Shown here piece after piece: positions 54,162 to 63,026 of a DNA stretch of 64,000 nucleotides. The DNA is taken from the NCBI RefSeq assembly GCF_022811685.1, contig NZ_CP094532.1, forward strand, positions 583,501-647,500, read 5' to 3'. Position 1 is the first letter of the stretch. Each line of letters begins with the position of its first letter. A model generated the notes under the pieces. The model was not told the origin of the DNA, did not search any database, and saw only the letters and a list, made by a program, of their open reading frames with translations. The stretch is from Chryseobacterium suipulveris (lineage in GTDB: Bacteria; Bacteroidota; Bacteroidia; Flavobacteriales; Weeksellaceae). A program made the position numbers and the translations under genes.

Positions 54162-55232
54162 ATGAAAAATGAAAAGATAATTCCCGCCACTGTAAACCAC
54201 CGTATGAACTGGTTTCAGAAGTTTCTGCTCGTATGTTCCGGCGGAAATATCCATATCCTTAGAAAAACTCCGAGTGAGTGGAACAAGTTCGCGGGAATCG
54301 GCGGAATCATCCTGTTCACCGCAGTTTTTGCAACGCTTTCTGCGGGTTACGCAATGTTCACGGTTTTCGACGATTTGTGGATTTCGGTGGGTTTCGCCGT
54401 TCTTTGGGGACTGATGATTTTCAATCTTGACCGGTACATTGTTTCATCCATCAAAAAAACCGGAACGTGGTGGAACCAAATTTTAATGGCAATTCCGCGT
54501 CTTATTTTAGCGGCATTTCTGGGAATTATTATTTCTAAACCTTTAGAGTTAAAGATTTTTGAAAAAGAAGTCAACAAACAATTGAATACGATTATCCAGC
54601 GAAATAAAACCCAGCTTCAGGCGGAGATGAACGGTAGGATTCTTCAGCAGTCAGGACCATTCGAGACAGAAAAGAAGCAGATTCAGAGCCAGATCGCTGA
54701 TTATCAGAAAGCATATGATTCCGCAACGGTGGAGCTTGAGAAGGAAATTCTCGGCAAGCAAAGCGGCTTGACCAGCGGAAAAGAAGGATTCGGTCCCAAT
54801 GCGAAAAGAAAATCCGAACTGAAAGAACAGCGCCGTATCGACCTCGAAAACTATCAAAAACAGATGCAGCCGCGACTGGAATATTTAGACAAAGAAATTT
54901 CCAAAGTTTATAACAACATCGAAACCGAACGAAACAAGACCGAAACTTTCGAAGACCGTTTCAATGGTTTTGCGGCGCGGCTTCAGGCATTGGACGAACT
55001 TGGGAAGAACTCAGCGATTATTGGTGTTGCGGCGACTTTTATTATGGGACTTTTTATCTGCCTCGAAATTTCGCCCGTCTTGGTTAAACTGATTTCCTCA
55101 GTTGGTCCGTATGACTATCTTTTAGATAAAACCGAAAACGATTTCCGTCTTTATGCCAAAGAAAAAATGGAAAAAGGCAATGCAGGAACTAATTTCAGGA
55201 TTGAGGACTTTAAGGAAAACCTCGGAAAATAA
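54162..55232 (+). CDS. DUF4407 membrane protein
   Basis: From ATG 54162 about 356 residues; the frame is open from a TTG at 54123. Transmembrane helices FAGIGGIILFTAVFATLSAG, a second near ISVGFAVLWGLMIFNLDRYI, a third LMAIPRLILAAFLGIIISKP, then a long coiled coil (about residues 130-270, many Gln/Glu/Lys) and a last helix IIGVAATFIMGLFICLEISP. The FNLDRYIVSS and RLILA motifs mark DUF4407. Function unknown. Confidence 0.85.
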   Translation: MKNEKIIPATVNHRMNWFQKFLLVCSGGNIHILRKTPSEWNKFAGIGGIILFTAVFATLSAGYAMFTVFDDLWISVGFAVLWGLMIFNLDRYIVSSIKKTGTWWNQILMAIPRLILAAFLGIIISKPLELKIFEKEVNKQLNTIIQRNKTQLQAEMNGRILQQSGPFETEKKQIQSQIADYQKAYDSATVELEKEILGKQSGLTSGKEGFGPNAKRKSELKEQRRIDLENYQKQMQPRLEYLDKEISKVYNNIETERNKTETFEDRFNGFAARLQALDELGKNSAIIGVAATFIMGLFICLEISPVLVKLISSVGPYDYLLDKTENDFRLYAKEKMEKGNAGTNFRIEDFKENLGK

Positions 55233-55802
55233 TCAGTTCAGTTCATTGAGTTTTTTGGCTACCGCTTCAGCATTAATTCCGGCACCTTCTTCCTGACTCA
55301 CCATTTCGCCGTTTCGGTTGAAAACGGTGATGATGTTGGAATGCGAAAACTCGATAGGCGAGATTTGTTTGTATTTCACCGCGAGTACGTTGGCAAATTC
55401 CCTCACCGATTCGTCATTGCTGGTTAGGAAAACCCACGGATCGCCGTACATATTTCTTTCCTCTGCAAATTTTTTCAAGACTTCGGGAGTGTCATTTTTT
55501 GGGTCAATGGAAACTAAAACCAGCGTGGTATTTTTGATTTTCTTTTGGTCGAGTTTGGCATAGATATTTTTCATATCGGTCACCAAAAGCGGACACGCCG
55601 TTTTACAACTCGTGAAAATCATCACCACGACAAGGTTTTTTCTCTTCAGATCCTGCAGATGTAAAGTTTTACCGTCCTGATTTTGCCACTTCGAATCGAG
55701 GTAGAAAATGGAGTCGGTAGATTTCTCTTTTGTTACTTCCTCGTTTTTATTGCAGGAAATTGCGATGATTAAAGAGAAGAAGAGGAGGATGAGGTTTTTC
55801 AT
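55233..55802 (-). CDS. SCO1/SenC family copper chaperone lipoprotein
   Basis: A 189-residue protein from the ATG that starts KNLILLFFSLIIAISC (lipobox). Thioredoxin fold with copper-binding CxxxC in FTSCKTACPLLVTD, VSIDPKNDTPEVLKKF, and the distal His in FSHSNIITVFN. SCO proteins deliver copper to CuA or similar sites. It overlaps the upstream NirV-like gene by four bases and belongs to the nirK operon, so a role in maturing the copper nitrite reductase or a linked respiratory oxidase is likely (inference). A longer start at 55829 is possible but lies inside the neighbour. Confidence 0.9.
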   Translation of the reverse strand: MKNLILLFFSLIIAISCNKNEEVTKEKSTDSIFYLDSKWQNQDGKTLHLQDLKRKNLVVVMIFTSCKTACPLLVTDMKNIYAKLDQKKIKNTTLVLVSIDPKNDTPEVLKKFAEERNMYGDPWVFLTSNDESVREFANVLAVKYKQISPIEFSHSNIITVFNRNGEMVSQEEGAGINAEAVAKKLNELN

Positions 55803-56638
55803 TTTGTCGTTGTTAAATCTTTTGCACATCGGAAACCGAGATTTGCCACCGTATAATTGGCTTTTAAACTCTGCCGGAAAGCGTATCGCATAAAGGAGGC
55901 GTAGTTCAGCACATCGGTTGCGGTGGTTGCGGCGCTTGCACAGAATAATCCTTTGTCGTCGTATTCCGCAGTTCGGGAATCATTCGTGGTGAGCACCGAA
56001 TTGAAATCTTCCGTCCATTCCCAAACCAAATCAAACATATTGTAAACGCCGTGATAGTTGGGTTTTGAGTGCATTACTGGGTTTTTCTCCCTGAATTTTA
56101 CTTCGTAAAGTTTGATGATATCCGCTGAATAGGAAGGTTTTTTTCTTGCGTTCGCCGAAGTTTCGTCCGCCATTGCTACAAATTCCCACTCATCGATCGT
56201 CGGAAGCCGTTTTCCTGCACTTTTTGCATATGCTTTTGCTGCAAACCACGAAACGAAGGTTACAGGAGCATCGGGATTTACGCCGTCTCCAAGAGTTTCG
56301 TCGTCTTTCCAGTGTTTCAGGTAGGTGTCATCTGCGAAAACAGTTTTCACATTGCTTTTTTTCCATTTCGGGTTTTTCTTCACGAAATCCAGAAATTCGC
56401 GGTTAGTGACGGGTCTTTCGTCGAGCAGGAAATCTTTTACCTCTACCAAAGAACTGTCGGCTCCGTAGAAAGGTTGATATTTTCCGCCTTTAACGGAAAC
56501 CATCTTCACATCGGGAGTTATGGCGTTTTCTTTGTGGTGTTCGGTTGAGAAATCGCCTAGATTTTCAGCACCCGCTTCGTTGCAGGAATAGAAAAAGATT
56601 CCGCACAGCATCATCAAAATATTTAATCCTCTTCTCAT
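55799..56638 (-). CDS. Formylglycine-generating-enzyme-like lipoprotein (NirV type)
   Basis: About 279 residues from the ATG before RRGLNILMMLCGIFFYSC (lipobox). The SUMF1/FGE-like fold is marked by MVSVKGGKYQPFYG, ERPVTNREFLDFVKKN, PVTFVSWFAAKAYAKSAGKR, LPTIDEWEFVAMAD, and GVYNMFDLVWEWTEDF with ANLGFRCAKD at the end. NirV, found next to nirK in denitrifiers, belongs to this fold, and the position between nirK and sco supports that name. The catalytic Cys pair of true FGE is not evident. A longer start at 56662 is possible. Confidence 0.82.
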   Translation of the reverse strand: MRRGLNILMMLCGIFFYSCNEAGAENLGDFSTEHHKENAITPDVKMVSVKGGKYQPFYGADSSLVEVKDFLLDERPVTNREFLDFVKKNPKWKKSNVKTVFADDTYLKHWKDDETLGDGVNPDAPVTFVSWFAAKAYAKSAGKRLPTIDEWEFVAMADETSANARKKPSYSADIIKLYEVKFREKNPVMHSKPNYHGVYNMFDLVWEWTEDFNSVLTTNDSRTAEYDDKGLFCASAATTATDVLNYASFMRYAFRQSLKANYTVANLGFRCAKDLTTTK

Positions 56639-56705
56639 CGCGGAATCTTTACTAAAAAACAATTCTAACTGTTATATTTATTGATAGGAAATTTCTTCTG
56701 TTTCC

Positions 56706-56739
56706 TACTGTACTTTATTGTAAACCTTCTGGTTTTTCT
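56706..56739. repeat. Duplicate of the nirK 3' end
   Basis: TACTGTACTTTATTGTAAAC followed by CTTCTGGTTTTTCT at 56706-56739 repeats the last 34 bases of nirK including its stop region (56972-57005) with two mismatches, in direct orientation 266 bases apart. The interval between carries repeat family 2 copy d. Confidence 0.8.
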
Positions 56740-56779
56740 TTTAGCAAACTTAAAACAAACTCTCTATTAAATTTGTCTT

Positions 56780-56870
56780 CGCTAAACGAAGTGCCTTTGT
56801 TTGTCTTAAAAGAGGAGGATAATTTTATTATTTTTCTTTGTCTGGCTTTGCGTGAAATAATCTCGCAAAG
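56780..56870. repeat. Intergenic repeat family 2, copy d
   Basis: GCTAAACGAAGTGCCTTTG, TTGTCTTAAAAG, then CTTTGCGTGAAATAATCTCGCAAAG, which is also a small inverted repeat. Confidence 0.55.
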
Positions 56871-56970
56871 GTAAACAAGGATTTTCTGCAAATTATCATT
56901 CAAAGTTAAAGCTGAACAAAGGCGCTAACGCTTATTTTAGCTATACAAAGGGACTAAAACCCACTGTTTT

Positions 56971-57999
56971 TTACTGTACTTTATTGTAAACTTTCGGGTT
57001 TTTCTCGCCGGTTACTTTCAGCTTCCCGATTGCACCTTTGTTGAATGCGCGGAAAATAGAGTGGTCAACCAAAATGTATTCTCCAGGTTCTTCCACTTTA
57101 AACTCTACCATCACCGCACCACCTGCAGGAATCAGCGTCGTCTGAACGTTCTCGTTGATTTTTGAACCACCTTCTACCCAAACTTTGTCGAATATTTCGC
57201 CAATCACGTGGAATGAAGAAGCAAGGTTCGGTCCACCATTTCCTACGAACAGACGTACTGTTTCGCCCACTTTTGCCTGAAGTTCGTTTTTACCCATCAA
57301 AGCATTTTTCTTTCCGTTGAAAACCACATAGGTTGGTTTTTCTTCCACTCCTTTGTCCTGGTCAAATTCCTGAAGTCCCTTCTCATCGGTTTTTCCTTTG
57401 GTGTAGAATTCACCCTGCATGATGTAGTATTCGCGATCTACTTTTGGCAACCCACCTTCTGGTTCCACAAGGATCATCCCATACATTCCGTTGGCGATGT
57501 GCAAAGGAACGGGAGCTGCAGCGCAGTGGTACACATAAAGTCCAGGATTAAGCGCTTTGAAAGTAAAGATGGCGGTTTTTCCAGGTGCGACATTGGTTGC
57601 TTCAGCTCCACCACCGGGTCCGTTCACCGCGTGAAGGTCGATATTGTGCGGCATCACACTGTTGGACGCGTTTTTCAGATGAAGTTCCACTTCGTCGCCA
57701 ACACGGATTCTGATGAAAGTTCCGGGAACGGTATTGTTAAAAGTCCAGAATTTGTAGGTAACACCGTCTGCAAGTTCGCCCTCGATTTCTGTTGCTTCAA
57801 GGTGCACGATTACTTTTTTCGCAGCGCGGTCACCAACTGGGGCGGGAACAAACGGCGGTGCGGTTACTTTTTGAGTTTCAGTGTCGCCGCTCACTTTCAT
57901 GTCGATCGCAGGATTTGCCGATGAAGATTCGCTGGGGTTTTGTTTGCATGCCTGAAGAACAAGTAAACCGGCTGCCAAAAAAGTTACAATCTTTTTCAT
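56971..57999 (-). CDS. nirK: Copper-containing nitrite reductase (lipoprotein)
   Basis: A 342-residue two-cupredoxin enzyme with lipobox LLVLQAC. Type 1 copper ligands: His in [11 protein letters not shown], Cys in [14 protein letters not shown], His in PLHI and Met in ANGMYGMIL. Type 2 ligands: His in DLHAV, His in YHC, and His in [11 protein letters not shown]; the catalytic Asp is in HNIDLH and the second-sphere His in FHVIGEIFD. It reduces nitrite to NO in the periplasm. No fused cytochrome or extra cupredoxin domain. First gene of an operon with the NirV-like and SCO genes; no nitric oxide reductase is in the window. Controlled by a promoter with an overlapping palindrome. Confidence 0.96.
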   Translation of the reverse strand: MKKIVTFLAAGLLVLQACKQNPSESSSANPAIDMKVSGDTETQKVTAPPFVPAPVGDRAAKKVIVHLEATEIEGELADGVTYKFWTFNNTVPGTFIRIRVGDEVELHLKNASNSVMPHNIDLHAVNGPGGGAEATNVAPGKTAIFTFKALNPGLYVYHCAAAPVPLHIANGMYGMILVEPEGGLPKVDREYYIMQGEFYTKGKTDEKGLQEFDQDKGVEEKPTYVVFNGKKNALMGKNELQAKVGETVRLFVGNGGPNLASSFHVIGEIFDKVWVEGGSKINENVQTTLIPAGGAVMVEFKVEEPGEYILVDHSIFRAFNKGAIGKLKVTGEKNPKVYNKVQ

Positions 58000-58027
58000 T
58001 AATTCAAATTTAATATTGGTATTTTTT

Positions 58028-58049
58028 AATAGGACAAATTTATCCTATT
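58028..58049. promoter_or_regulatory. Palindromic operator of the nirK promoter
   Basis: Perfect 7-bp arms AATAGGA (58028-58034) and TCCTATT (58043-58049) flank an 8-base centre that is itself the -7 box (TAAATTTG on the minus strand). A repressor bound here would cover the promoter. NO- or Fe-S-sensing Rrf2 (NsrR-like) regulators are natural candidates, but no regulator gene is in the window. Confidence 0.65.
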
Positions 58050-58066
58050 CAAATGAAATTATCAAA
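58035..58066 (-). promoter_or_regulatory. nirK promoter
   Basis: On the minus strand TTTG (58066-58063), 20 bases, TAAATTTG (58042-58035), 35 bases before the nirK ATG. Confidence 0.65.
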
Positions 58067-58104
58067 TTATGGAAAGATGAGATTTGTCAGATGGGGGAGA
58101 ATAT

Positions 58105-58200
58105 TGGTGCAGATCGGTGCAGTTGGTGCAATGGGTGCAATGGGTGGAGTTGGTTCCAATGGTTAGAATGGTTAGAATGGTTGCAATGGGTACAATAGTT
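58105..58200. repeat. Degenerate short tandem repeats
   Basis: GGTGCAATG-like 9-mers pass into GGTTAGAAT-like 9-mers. Open frames in this stretch are low-complexity artefacts. The rest of the 376-base gap to the transporter gene holds short direct repeats of ATTCACCATTCAC type (58240-58300) and no gene. Confidence 0.55.
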
Positions 58201-58375
58201 GCGTTGTTGTTAAAGAATTTCCTATACGTACCAAGCAAATTCACTATTCACAGCAAAGCGGATTCACCATTCACGCGAAGCAGATTCACTCTTCACGTTG
58301 TTCCCTGCTTTTTATCATTTCGCAAATCGGCTTATTGAAAAATTACCTTCTTAACTTAGCGGTTAAATTTAAACT

Positions 58376-59596
58376 TTGAAACAGAATAATATCAACAAAT
58401 GGTTTGTGGCAGTTGCGGCAACGCTCACTCACCTCGGTCTCGGAACGGTTTATGCGTGGAGTTTTTTCCAGAAACCACTTACCGAAACTTTTGGGTGGAG
58501 CAATTCCCAAACCGCATGGACTTTCAGCATCGCGATTCTGATGCTCGGATTGACCGCAGCTTGGGCAGGAACAAAAATTGAAAAATTTGGCGCTCGAAAA
58601 CTGGCTTTAACAGGCGTTTTGCTTTATGCTGCAGGTTACCTTATCTCTTATTTTGCGTTACAGTATCATTCGCTTTTCCTATTGTATTTAGGTTTCGGAT
58701 TCATTGGCGGAATTGGTTTGGGATTGGCTTACGTCACTCCGGTTGCGGTGGTTTCGCGCTATTTTCCAGAGAAACAGGGTGTGATGACGGGATTGGTCGT
58801 GATGGGATTCGGTTTGGGAGCATTCGTGATGTCGAAGATTCTTGCACCGTTTTTTATGGAGTTGTTTAATGGAGATCTTCCCAAAGTCTTCCTTTCGACG
58901 GGACTCATATTATTATTGATTCTTCCATTTTTCGCTTACAGTTTAAGGACTTCGGAAACCGCTGAAATTTTAAAAGTTGATAAACCCGATATCCTCAAAG
59001 AAATTTTGAAATTTGATTATGCTTTGATTTGGCTCATCTTCATGTTTAATATTGTGGCGGGAATGATCTTCATCGCCTTCCAGTCACCACTTCTGCAGGA
59101 TTTGATGATGAGGGGCGGAACTACCGATTTGGAAACGCTCGCAAAAAGTGGCGCGACACTGATTGCGGTAAGTGCTGTTTTCAACGGAATCGGGAGATTT
59201 TTCTGGGGAAGTGTTTCCGATAAACTCGGCAGGATCAGGACACTGCAGTTGATATTGTTGATCGAGATTTTGGTTTTTGCAATTTTGATGTTTTCCAAAA
59301 ATGTTTTGATTTTCTCAATCGGAGTTTGTGTGGTTCTGCTTTGTTATGGTGGTGGATTCGGGATCCTTCCGTCACTGATTCGCGAACGATACGGCGCAAA
59401 ACTGATGGCGTCGGTTTATGGCGTAACTTTGACAGCGTGGGGAATCGGCGGAATTTTTGGACCACAGATTGCCGCTTTTATGAAGGATCATTTTGCAGCG
59501 GATTCCGCGCTGTACTCGTATTCGGTTGCGTTGGGATTAATCGCGACCGGGCTGGTTTTGTCGCTGTTTTTAAGAAAGAAAACTATTTCCGAGTAA
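58376..59596 (+). CDS. Major facilitator superfamily transporter, OFA (oxalate/formate antiporter) family
   Basis: A 406-residue protein with about 12 transmembrane helices, starting at TTG because no ATG fits before KWFVAVAATLTHLGLGTVYA. LGTVYAWSFFQKPLTETFGW is the OFA start motif; GFIGGIGLGLAYVTPVAVVSRYFPEKQG and FGLGAFVMSKILAPF follow; FWGSVSDKLGR is the MFS loop in the second half. Substrates of the family are small carboxylates; which one is unknown. Divergent from nirK. Confidence 0.87.
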   Translation: MKQNNINKWFVAVAATLTHLGLGTVYAWSFFQKPLTETFGWSNSQTAWTFSIAILMLGLTAAWAGTKIEKFGARKLALTGVLLYAAGYLISYFALQYHSLFLLYLGFGFIGGIGLGLAYVTPVAVVSRYFPEKQGVMTGLVVMGFGLGAFVMSKILAPFFMELFNGDLPKVFLSTGLILLLILPFFAYSLRTSETAEILKVDKPDILKEILKFDYALIWLIFMFNIVAGMIFIAFQSPLLQDLMMRGGTTDLETLAKSGATLIAVSAVFNGIGRFFWGSVSDKLGRIRTLQLILLIEILVFAILMFSKNVLIFSIGVCVVLLCYGGGFGILPSLIRERYGAKLMASVYGVTLTAWGIGGIFGPQIAAFMKDHFAADSALYSYSVALGLIATGLVLSLFLRKKTISE

Positions 59597-59680
59597 GGAT
59601 GTTTTTTCTTCCAACTGGCAATTAGAATAAAATTCACGCCCGTTTATTAATCAAGATTCTATGGAAACTTAGTGTATCAT

Positions 59681-59788
59681 TGTTAAACGAAGTGCCATTG
59701 TTTATCTTAAAAATATGCAGTCTTTAGCTAAAATATTTCTTTGCGGTCCTTGCGAGAAAAAAAATCACGCAAAGCCACACAAAGTTTA
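59681..59788. repeat. Intergenic repeat family 2, copy e
   Basis: TGTTAAACGAAGTGCCATTG, CTTAAAAATATGCA, TTGCGGTCCTTGCGAGAAAA and ATCACGCAAAGCCACACAAA: the fullest copy in the window. Confidence 0.65.
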
Positions 59789-59847
59789 ATTAACTTTATT
59801 GCTCTAATTATAAGATAAACAAAGAAACAAATTCACAACAGATATTT

Positions 59848-60300
59848 TTAATTACTGTTCAGTTTCAGAATAAGCGGTTCCACAATAATTTTCTGAGAAT
59901 AATAACTCACTCCGCATATATTTGATTTCAGCGTATAGCCGCCTTTGTCGATCACGAACTGGTTTTTGTCTTTTCTCAGAACGGGTAAATTATAGACTTT
60001 GTCGTTTTTCACACCCACCAAACGAACGATGATGTCGCAGTTGGAATCGTTGGTAATGACTGCGGCGGTTCTGGTGTCTTTCGGGTCGGTATCGTTCAGA
60101 AGATAGGTCAGGACTTCGGCGGTCACTTTTTTCTTGTTCACCTTGTCTGCTTCCATCAACTGACTGAACTCCCTTGCTTCGTTTGCAGAAACCGGAGCCG
60201 GCGAGGATCCGGGAATATTTCCGTAAACCGGGTAGTTTATGGGAATCATGTCGCAACTGATAACCGTAGATAAAGCGATGACCGCAAAAAGAAATCTCAT
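59848..60300 (-). CDS. Small lipoprotein, unknown (possibly DUF6759)
   Basis: One hundred and fifty residues with lipobox ALSTVISC. The mature part has GNIPGSSPAPVSANEAREFS, LLNDTDPKDTRTAAVITNDS, NCDIIVRLVG and GGYTLKSNICGVSYYSQK, a beta-rich pattern with two conserved-looking Cys. It resembles proteins labelled DUF6759 in Chryseobacterium; I am not certain. Function unknown. Confidence 0.65.
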   Translation of the reverse strand: MRFLFAVIALSTVISCDMIPINYPVYGNIPGSSPAPVSANEAREFSQLMEADKVNKKKVTAEVLTYLLNDTDPKDTRTAAVITNDSNCDIIVRLVGVKNDKVYNLPVLRKDKNQFVIDKGGYTLKSNICGVSYYSQKIIVEPLILKLNSN

Positions 60301-60391
60301 TCCTGATTTTTATTTAAAGTAAAATTAAAAATTATTTCGCAGAAAAAGAAACCGTAGAAAGTTTTGTCAATTGCCAAAGTTTTATCAATTG

Positions 60392-60511
60392 CCACGGCTT
60401 TCAAGCCGTGGACACAATCTGAAATATTCCTCTGGCTTTAGCCAAAATTTATTGAAGTCTTGATTAAAACCACAAAATCCATTTGAAAAAACCACGCCAT
60501 TTATGGCGTGG
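60392..60511. repeat. Cluster of three short palindromes
   Basis: CCACGGCTT/AAGCCGTGG (60392-60411), TGGCT/AGCCA (60433-60444) and CCACGCCAT/ATGGCGTGG (60492-60511), each with a two-base loop. This fills the gap upstream of the lipoprotein and downstream of guaB. Confidence 0.7.
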
Positions 60512-60577
60512 CAATAGATGAATTTTGTTAAGAATAATGATGCTGATTTTTCTTTACAGAATATTGTATTCTAAAAT

Positions 60578-62038
60578 TTACAGCGAATAATTCGGTGCTT
60601 CCTGCGTGATGATCACATCGTGTGGATGCGATTCCTTCAAACCGCTTCCGGTAATCATTACCATTTTGCCGTCGTTTTGGAGTGTTTCGATATCTTTCGT
60701 TCCGCAATATCCCATTCCTGCACGGATTCCACCGGTAAGCTGAAACACCACGTCCTCTAATTTTCCTTTGTGAGGAACGCGACCTTCAATTCCTTCGGGA
60801 ACAAATTTTTTCGCCTCGCTTTGGAAATACCTTTCCTTTCCGCCTCTTCTCATTGCCGACAAACTTCCCATTCCCTGATAAGATTTGAATTTTCTTCCCT
60901 GGAAAATAATTTCCTCACCGGGAGCTTCGTCAGTTCCTGCCAAAAGCGAACCGAGCATCACTGCATTGGCTCCGGAAGCAAGTGCTTTTACAATATCTCC
61001 CGAAAGTTTGATTCCACCATCTGCGATCACGGAGACATTCTTGGTTTTTGCGTATTCGAAAACATTATAGATTGCTGAAAGCTGCGGAACGCCGACTCCG
61101 GCAATAACTCTCGTCGTACAGATGGAACCTGGACCAACGCCGACTTTCAGAACATTTGCGCCTGCTTCGATGAGGTCTTTCGCCGCTTCTGCCGTTACGA
61201 TATTTCCGCCGACGATATCGAGTTCTGGGAAATTGTTTCTGATCTCCGAAATCTTGTCCAAAACTCCTCGCGAATGTCCGTGTGCTGAATCCACCGCGAT
61301 AATGTCAACTCCGGCTTTTACCAATGCGGAAACTCTTTCAATGGTGTCTTCACCGACTCCGACTCCAGCTCCCACGATGAGACGTCCGTTTTTGTCTTTG
61401 TTAGCGTTTGGATATTCCAGTTGGTTGTCGATATCTTTAATAGTGATCAAGCCCGCCAGTTTGAAATTTTCATCCACAATCGGAAGTTTTTCCACGCGGT
61501 TGGCGAGCAGGATTTCCTTCGCCTGTTCAAGTGTAGTATTTTTTCCGGAGGTGATGAGTTTTTCTTTGGTCATCAGTTCCTCCACTTTGGCGTCGAGGTT
61601 TTCCTGATACTTCACATCTCGGTTCGTAATGATTCCGATGAGCTTGTTATCTTCGTCCACAACGGGAAGTCCCGAAATTTTGAAGTTGGCCATCAGTTCT
61701 TTTGCTTCCCTCAAAGTATGGTCTTTCGAAAGCGTGACGGGATCCGAGATCATTCCGTTTTCCGAACGTTTCACACGGTAAACTTGCGCTGCCTGTTCCG
61801 TGATCGGCATATTTTTATGGATAAATCCGATTCCGCCGACTCTCGCCAATGCAATCGCCATATCGGATTCTGTAACCGTGTCCATTGCTGCGGAAACGAT
61901 GGGAACGTTGAGCGTGATTTTATCGGAAAGTCTTGATTTTAAGGAAACCTGGTTCGGTAATACTTCTGAGTAAGAAGGGATGAGCAGAACGTCATCGAAA
62001 GTGATGGCTGTCTCTGTGATTTTGTTGTGAATAGACAT
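60578..62038 (-). CDS. guaB: Inosine-5'-monophosphate dehydrogenase
   Basis: A 486-residue enzyme. The TIM barrel is interrupted at about residues 95-205 by two CBS domains ([40 protein letters not shown]). Active-site loop [11 protein letters not shown] contains the catalytic Cys; [20 protein letters not shown] and the flap region ERYFQ...[13 protein letters not shown] follow. Oxidises IMP to XMP, the committed step of GMP synthesis. Monocistronic. Confidence 0.96.
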   Translation of the reverse strand: MSIHNKITETAITFDDVLLIPSYSEVLPNQVSLKSRLSDKITLNVPIVSAAMDTVTESDMAIALARVGGIGFIHKNMPITEQAAQVYRVKRSENGMISDPVTLSKDHTLREAKELMANFKISGLPVVDEDNKLIGIITNRDVKYQENLDAKVEELMTKEKLITSGKNTTLEQAKEILLANRVEKLPIVDENFKLAGLITIKDIDNQLEYPNANKDKNGRLIVGAGVGVGEDTIERVSALVKAGVDIIAVDSAHGHSRGVLDKISEIRNNFPELDIVGGNIVTAEAAKDLIEAGANVLKVGVGPGSICTTRVIAGVGVPQLSAIYNVFEYAKTKNVSVIADGGIKLSGDIVKALASGANAVMLGSLLAGTDEAPGEEIIFQGRKFKSYQGMGSLSAMRRGGKERYFQSEAKKFVPEGIEGRVPHKGKLEDVVFQLTGGIRAGMGYCGTKDIETLQNDGKMVMITGSGLKESHPHDVIITQEAPNYSL

Positions 62039-62130
62039 CTTTACTTTCTGCGCGAAATTACGGTTTTTTTATTAAAAATGAAAATTGGGTTTTGAATGTT
62101 AAGGGAAATTAATTTTTTGATTTGGAGTTG

Positions 62131-62416
62131 GTTGCCACGAAATCGCAGATTCGACTAGGTCAATGCACGAAGTTGAAAATAAAGTTTAAGTTAACCGCAA
62201 AATCATTTTTACCCCAAAAGACCCAAAAGAAGGAAGAAATAAGCCATCCCAATGAACAAAAAAGAAGAAATTCTTATAGCTTAGCACTTTTATGGACTTT
62301 TGAAAAACTTCGCAGCATTATTATCCTTTGTTACTTTTGTGGTTATTTATATTAAACAAACTCATTCCATAAAAAATGCACGAACAAAAAACCTTCGTGC
62401 ATCTGTGGCAAAAATA
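62131..62416. repeat. Repeat family 3 (GCCACGAAT/GTGCAT type), two copies
   Basis: TTGCCACGAAATCGCAGATTC and CAATGCACGAAG (62131-62175), and ATGCACGAA inverted to TTCGTGCAT with CTGTGGCAAAAAT (62376-62416). A third copy is inside the MITE-like element at 27028-27056. The 381-base gap between guaB and the next gene shows nothing else. Confidence 0.5.
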
Positions 62417-62419
62417 ATT

Positions 62420-62929
62420 TTACTGCGAAACCATTTTCCTCACATCATTCTTCTCCGAGAAATTGATGACTCGCGAAATATCGTCGGCGGTGAATTTTCC
62501 CGTTACATCCACATAGATCATTTCGGTGCCGGAAACTACCGCGATCAACAGGTTTCGGATTTCGTCGCCGGTCTGTTTTGCGTGGAAGTTGATGACTTCC
62601 TTTTCTTTTTTCACGCTCATCCATTCCTCGAAATTATTTCGGTTAAGGAAATTGGCGAAATCGGTCTGCATGTTTTGCTTTACATTGGAGACCATCATCA
62701 CTTTGATGTCTGAGATTTTTTTGATGAGCGGGATCAGTGCTTCATCGCCGTCTTCGCGGAGCGCCTTTTTCACAAAAGGTTTCGCCAGAAAAGTGGGAAC
62801 GTTCACGCTCATTACTTCCATACCGGGAGATTTTTTCACGAACTCCATATTCGGTCGGTGCGAAACGATGCAGGACTGCAAACTGAAGATCAGGATTAAT
62901 ATAGCGGAGAAGGATAGAATATTTTTCAT
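62420..62929 (-). CDS. DUF4252 lipoprotein
   Basis: About 169 residues from the ATG before KNILSFSAILILIFSLQSC (lipobox). The remainder (SVNVPTFLAKPFVKKALRED, IKVMMVSNVKQNMQTDF, GTEMIYVDVTGKFTADDISR) is the DUF4252 pattern of Bacteroidota. Function unknown. The next gene upstream carries a related domain, so the two are paralogous neighbours, 97 bases apart and in the same direction. Confidence 0.85.
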   Translation of the reverse strand: MKNILSFSAILILIFSLQSCIVSHRPNMEFVKKSPGMEVMSVNVPTFLAKPFVKKALREDGDEALIPLIKKISDIKVMMVSNVKQNMQTDFANFLNRNNFEEWMSVKKEKEVINFHAKQTGDEIRNLLIAVVSGTEMIYVDVTGKFTADDISRVINFSEKNDVRKMVSQ

Positions 62930-63026
62930 GTCTTTTTGATATTTAATTTTGGTTGAAGCCAATCTATGATTTTCCTTTTATTGAACGGACTGCCTTCGAC
63001 TTCGCTGAAGATCACATTTAAGGATT

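Noticed and set aside
58016..58338. Short open frames upstream of the OFA transporter
   Set aside because: They are produced by degenerate 9-base tandem repeats and overlap the nirK operator.
62122..62355. 77-codon open frame on the plus strand
   Set aside because: Low-complexity Lys-rich text overlapping intergenic repeats, with no family resemblance.
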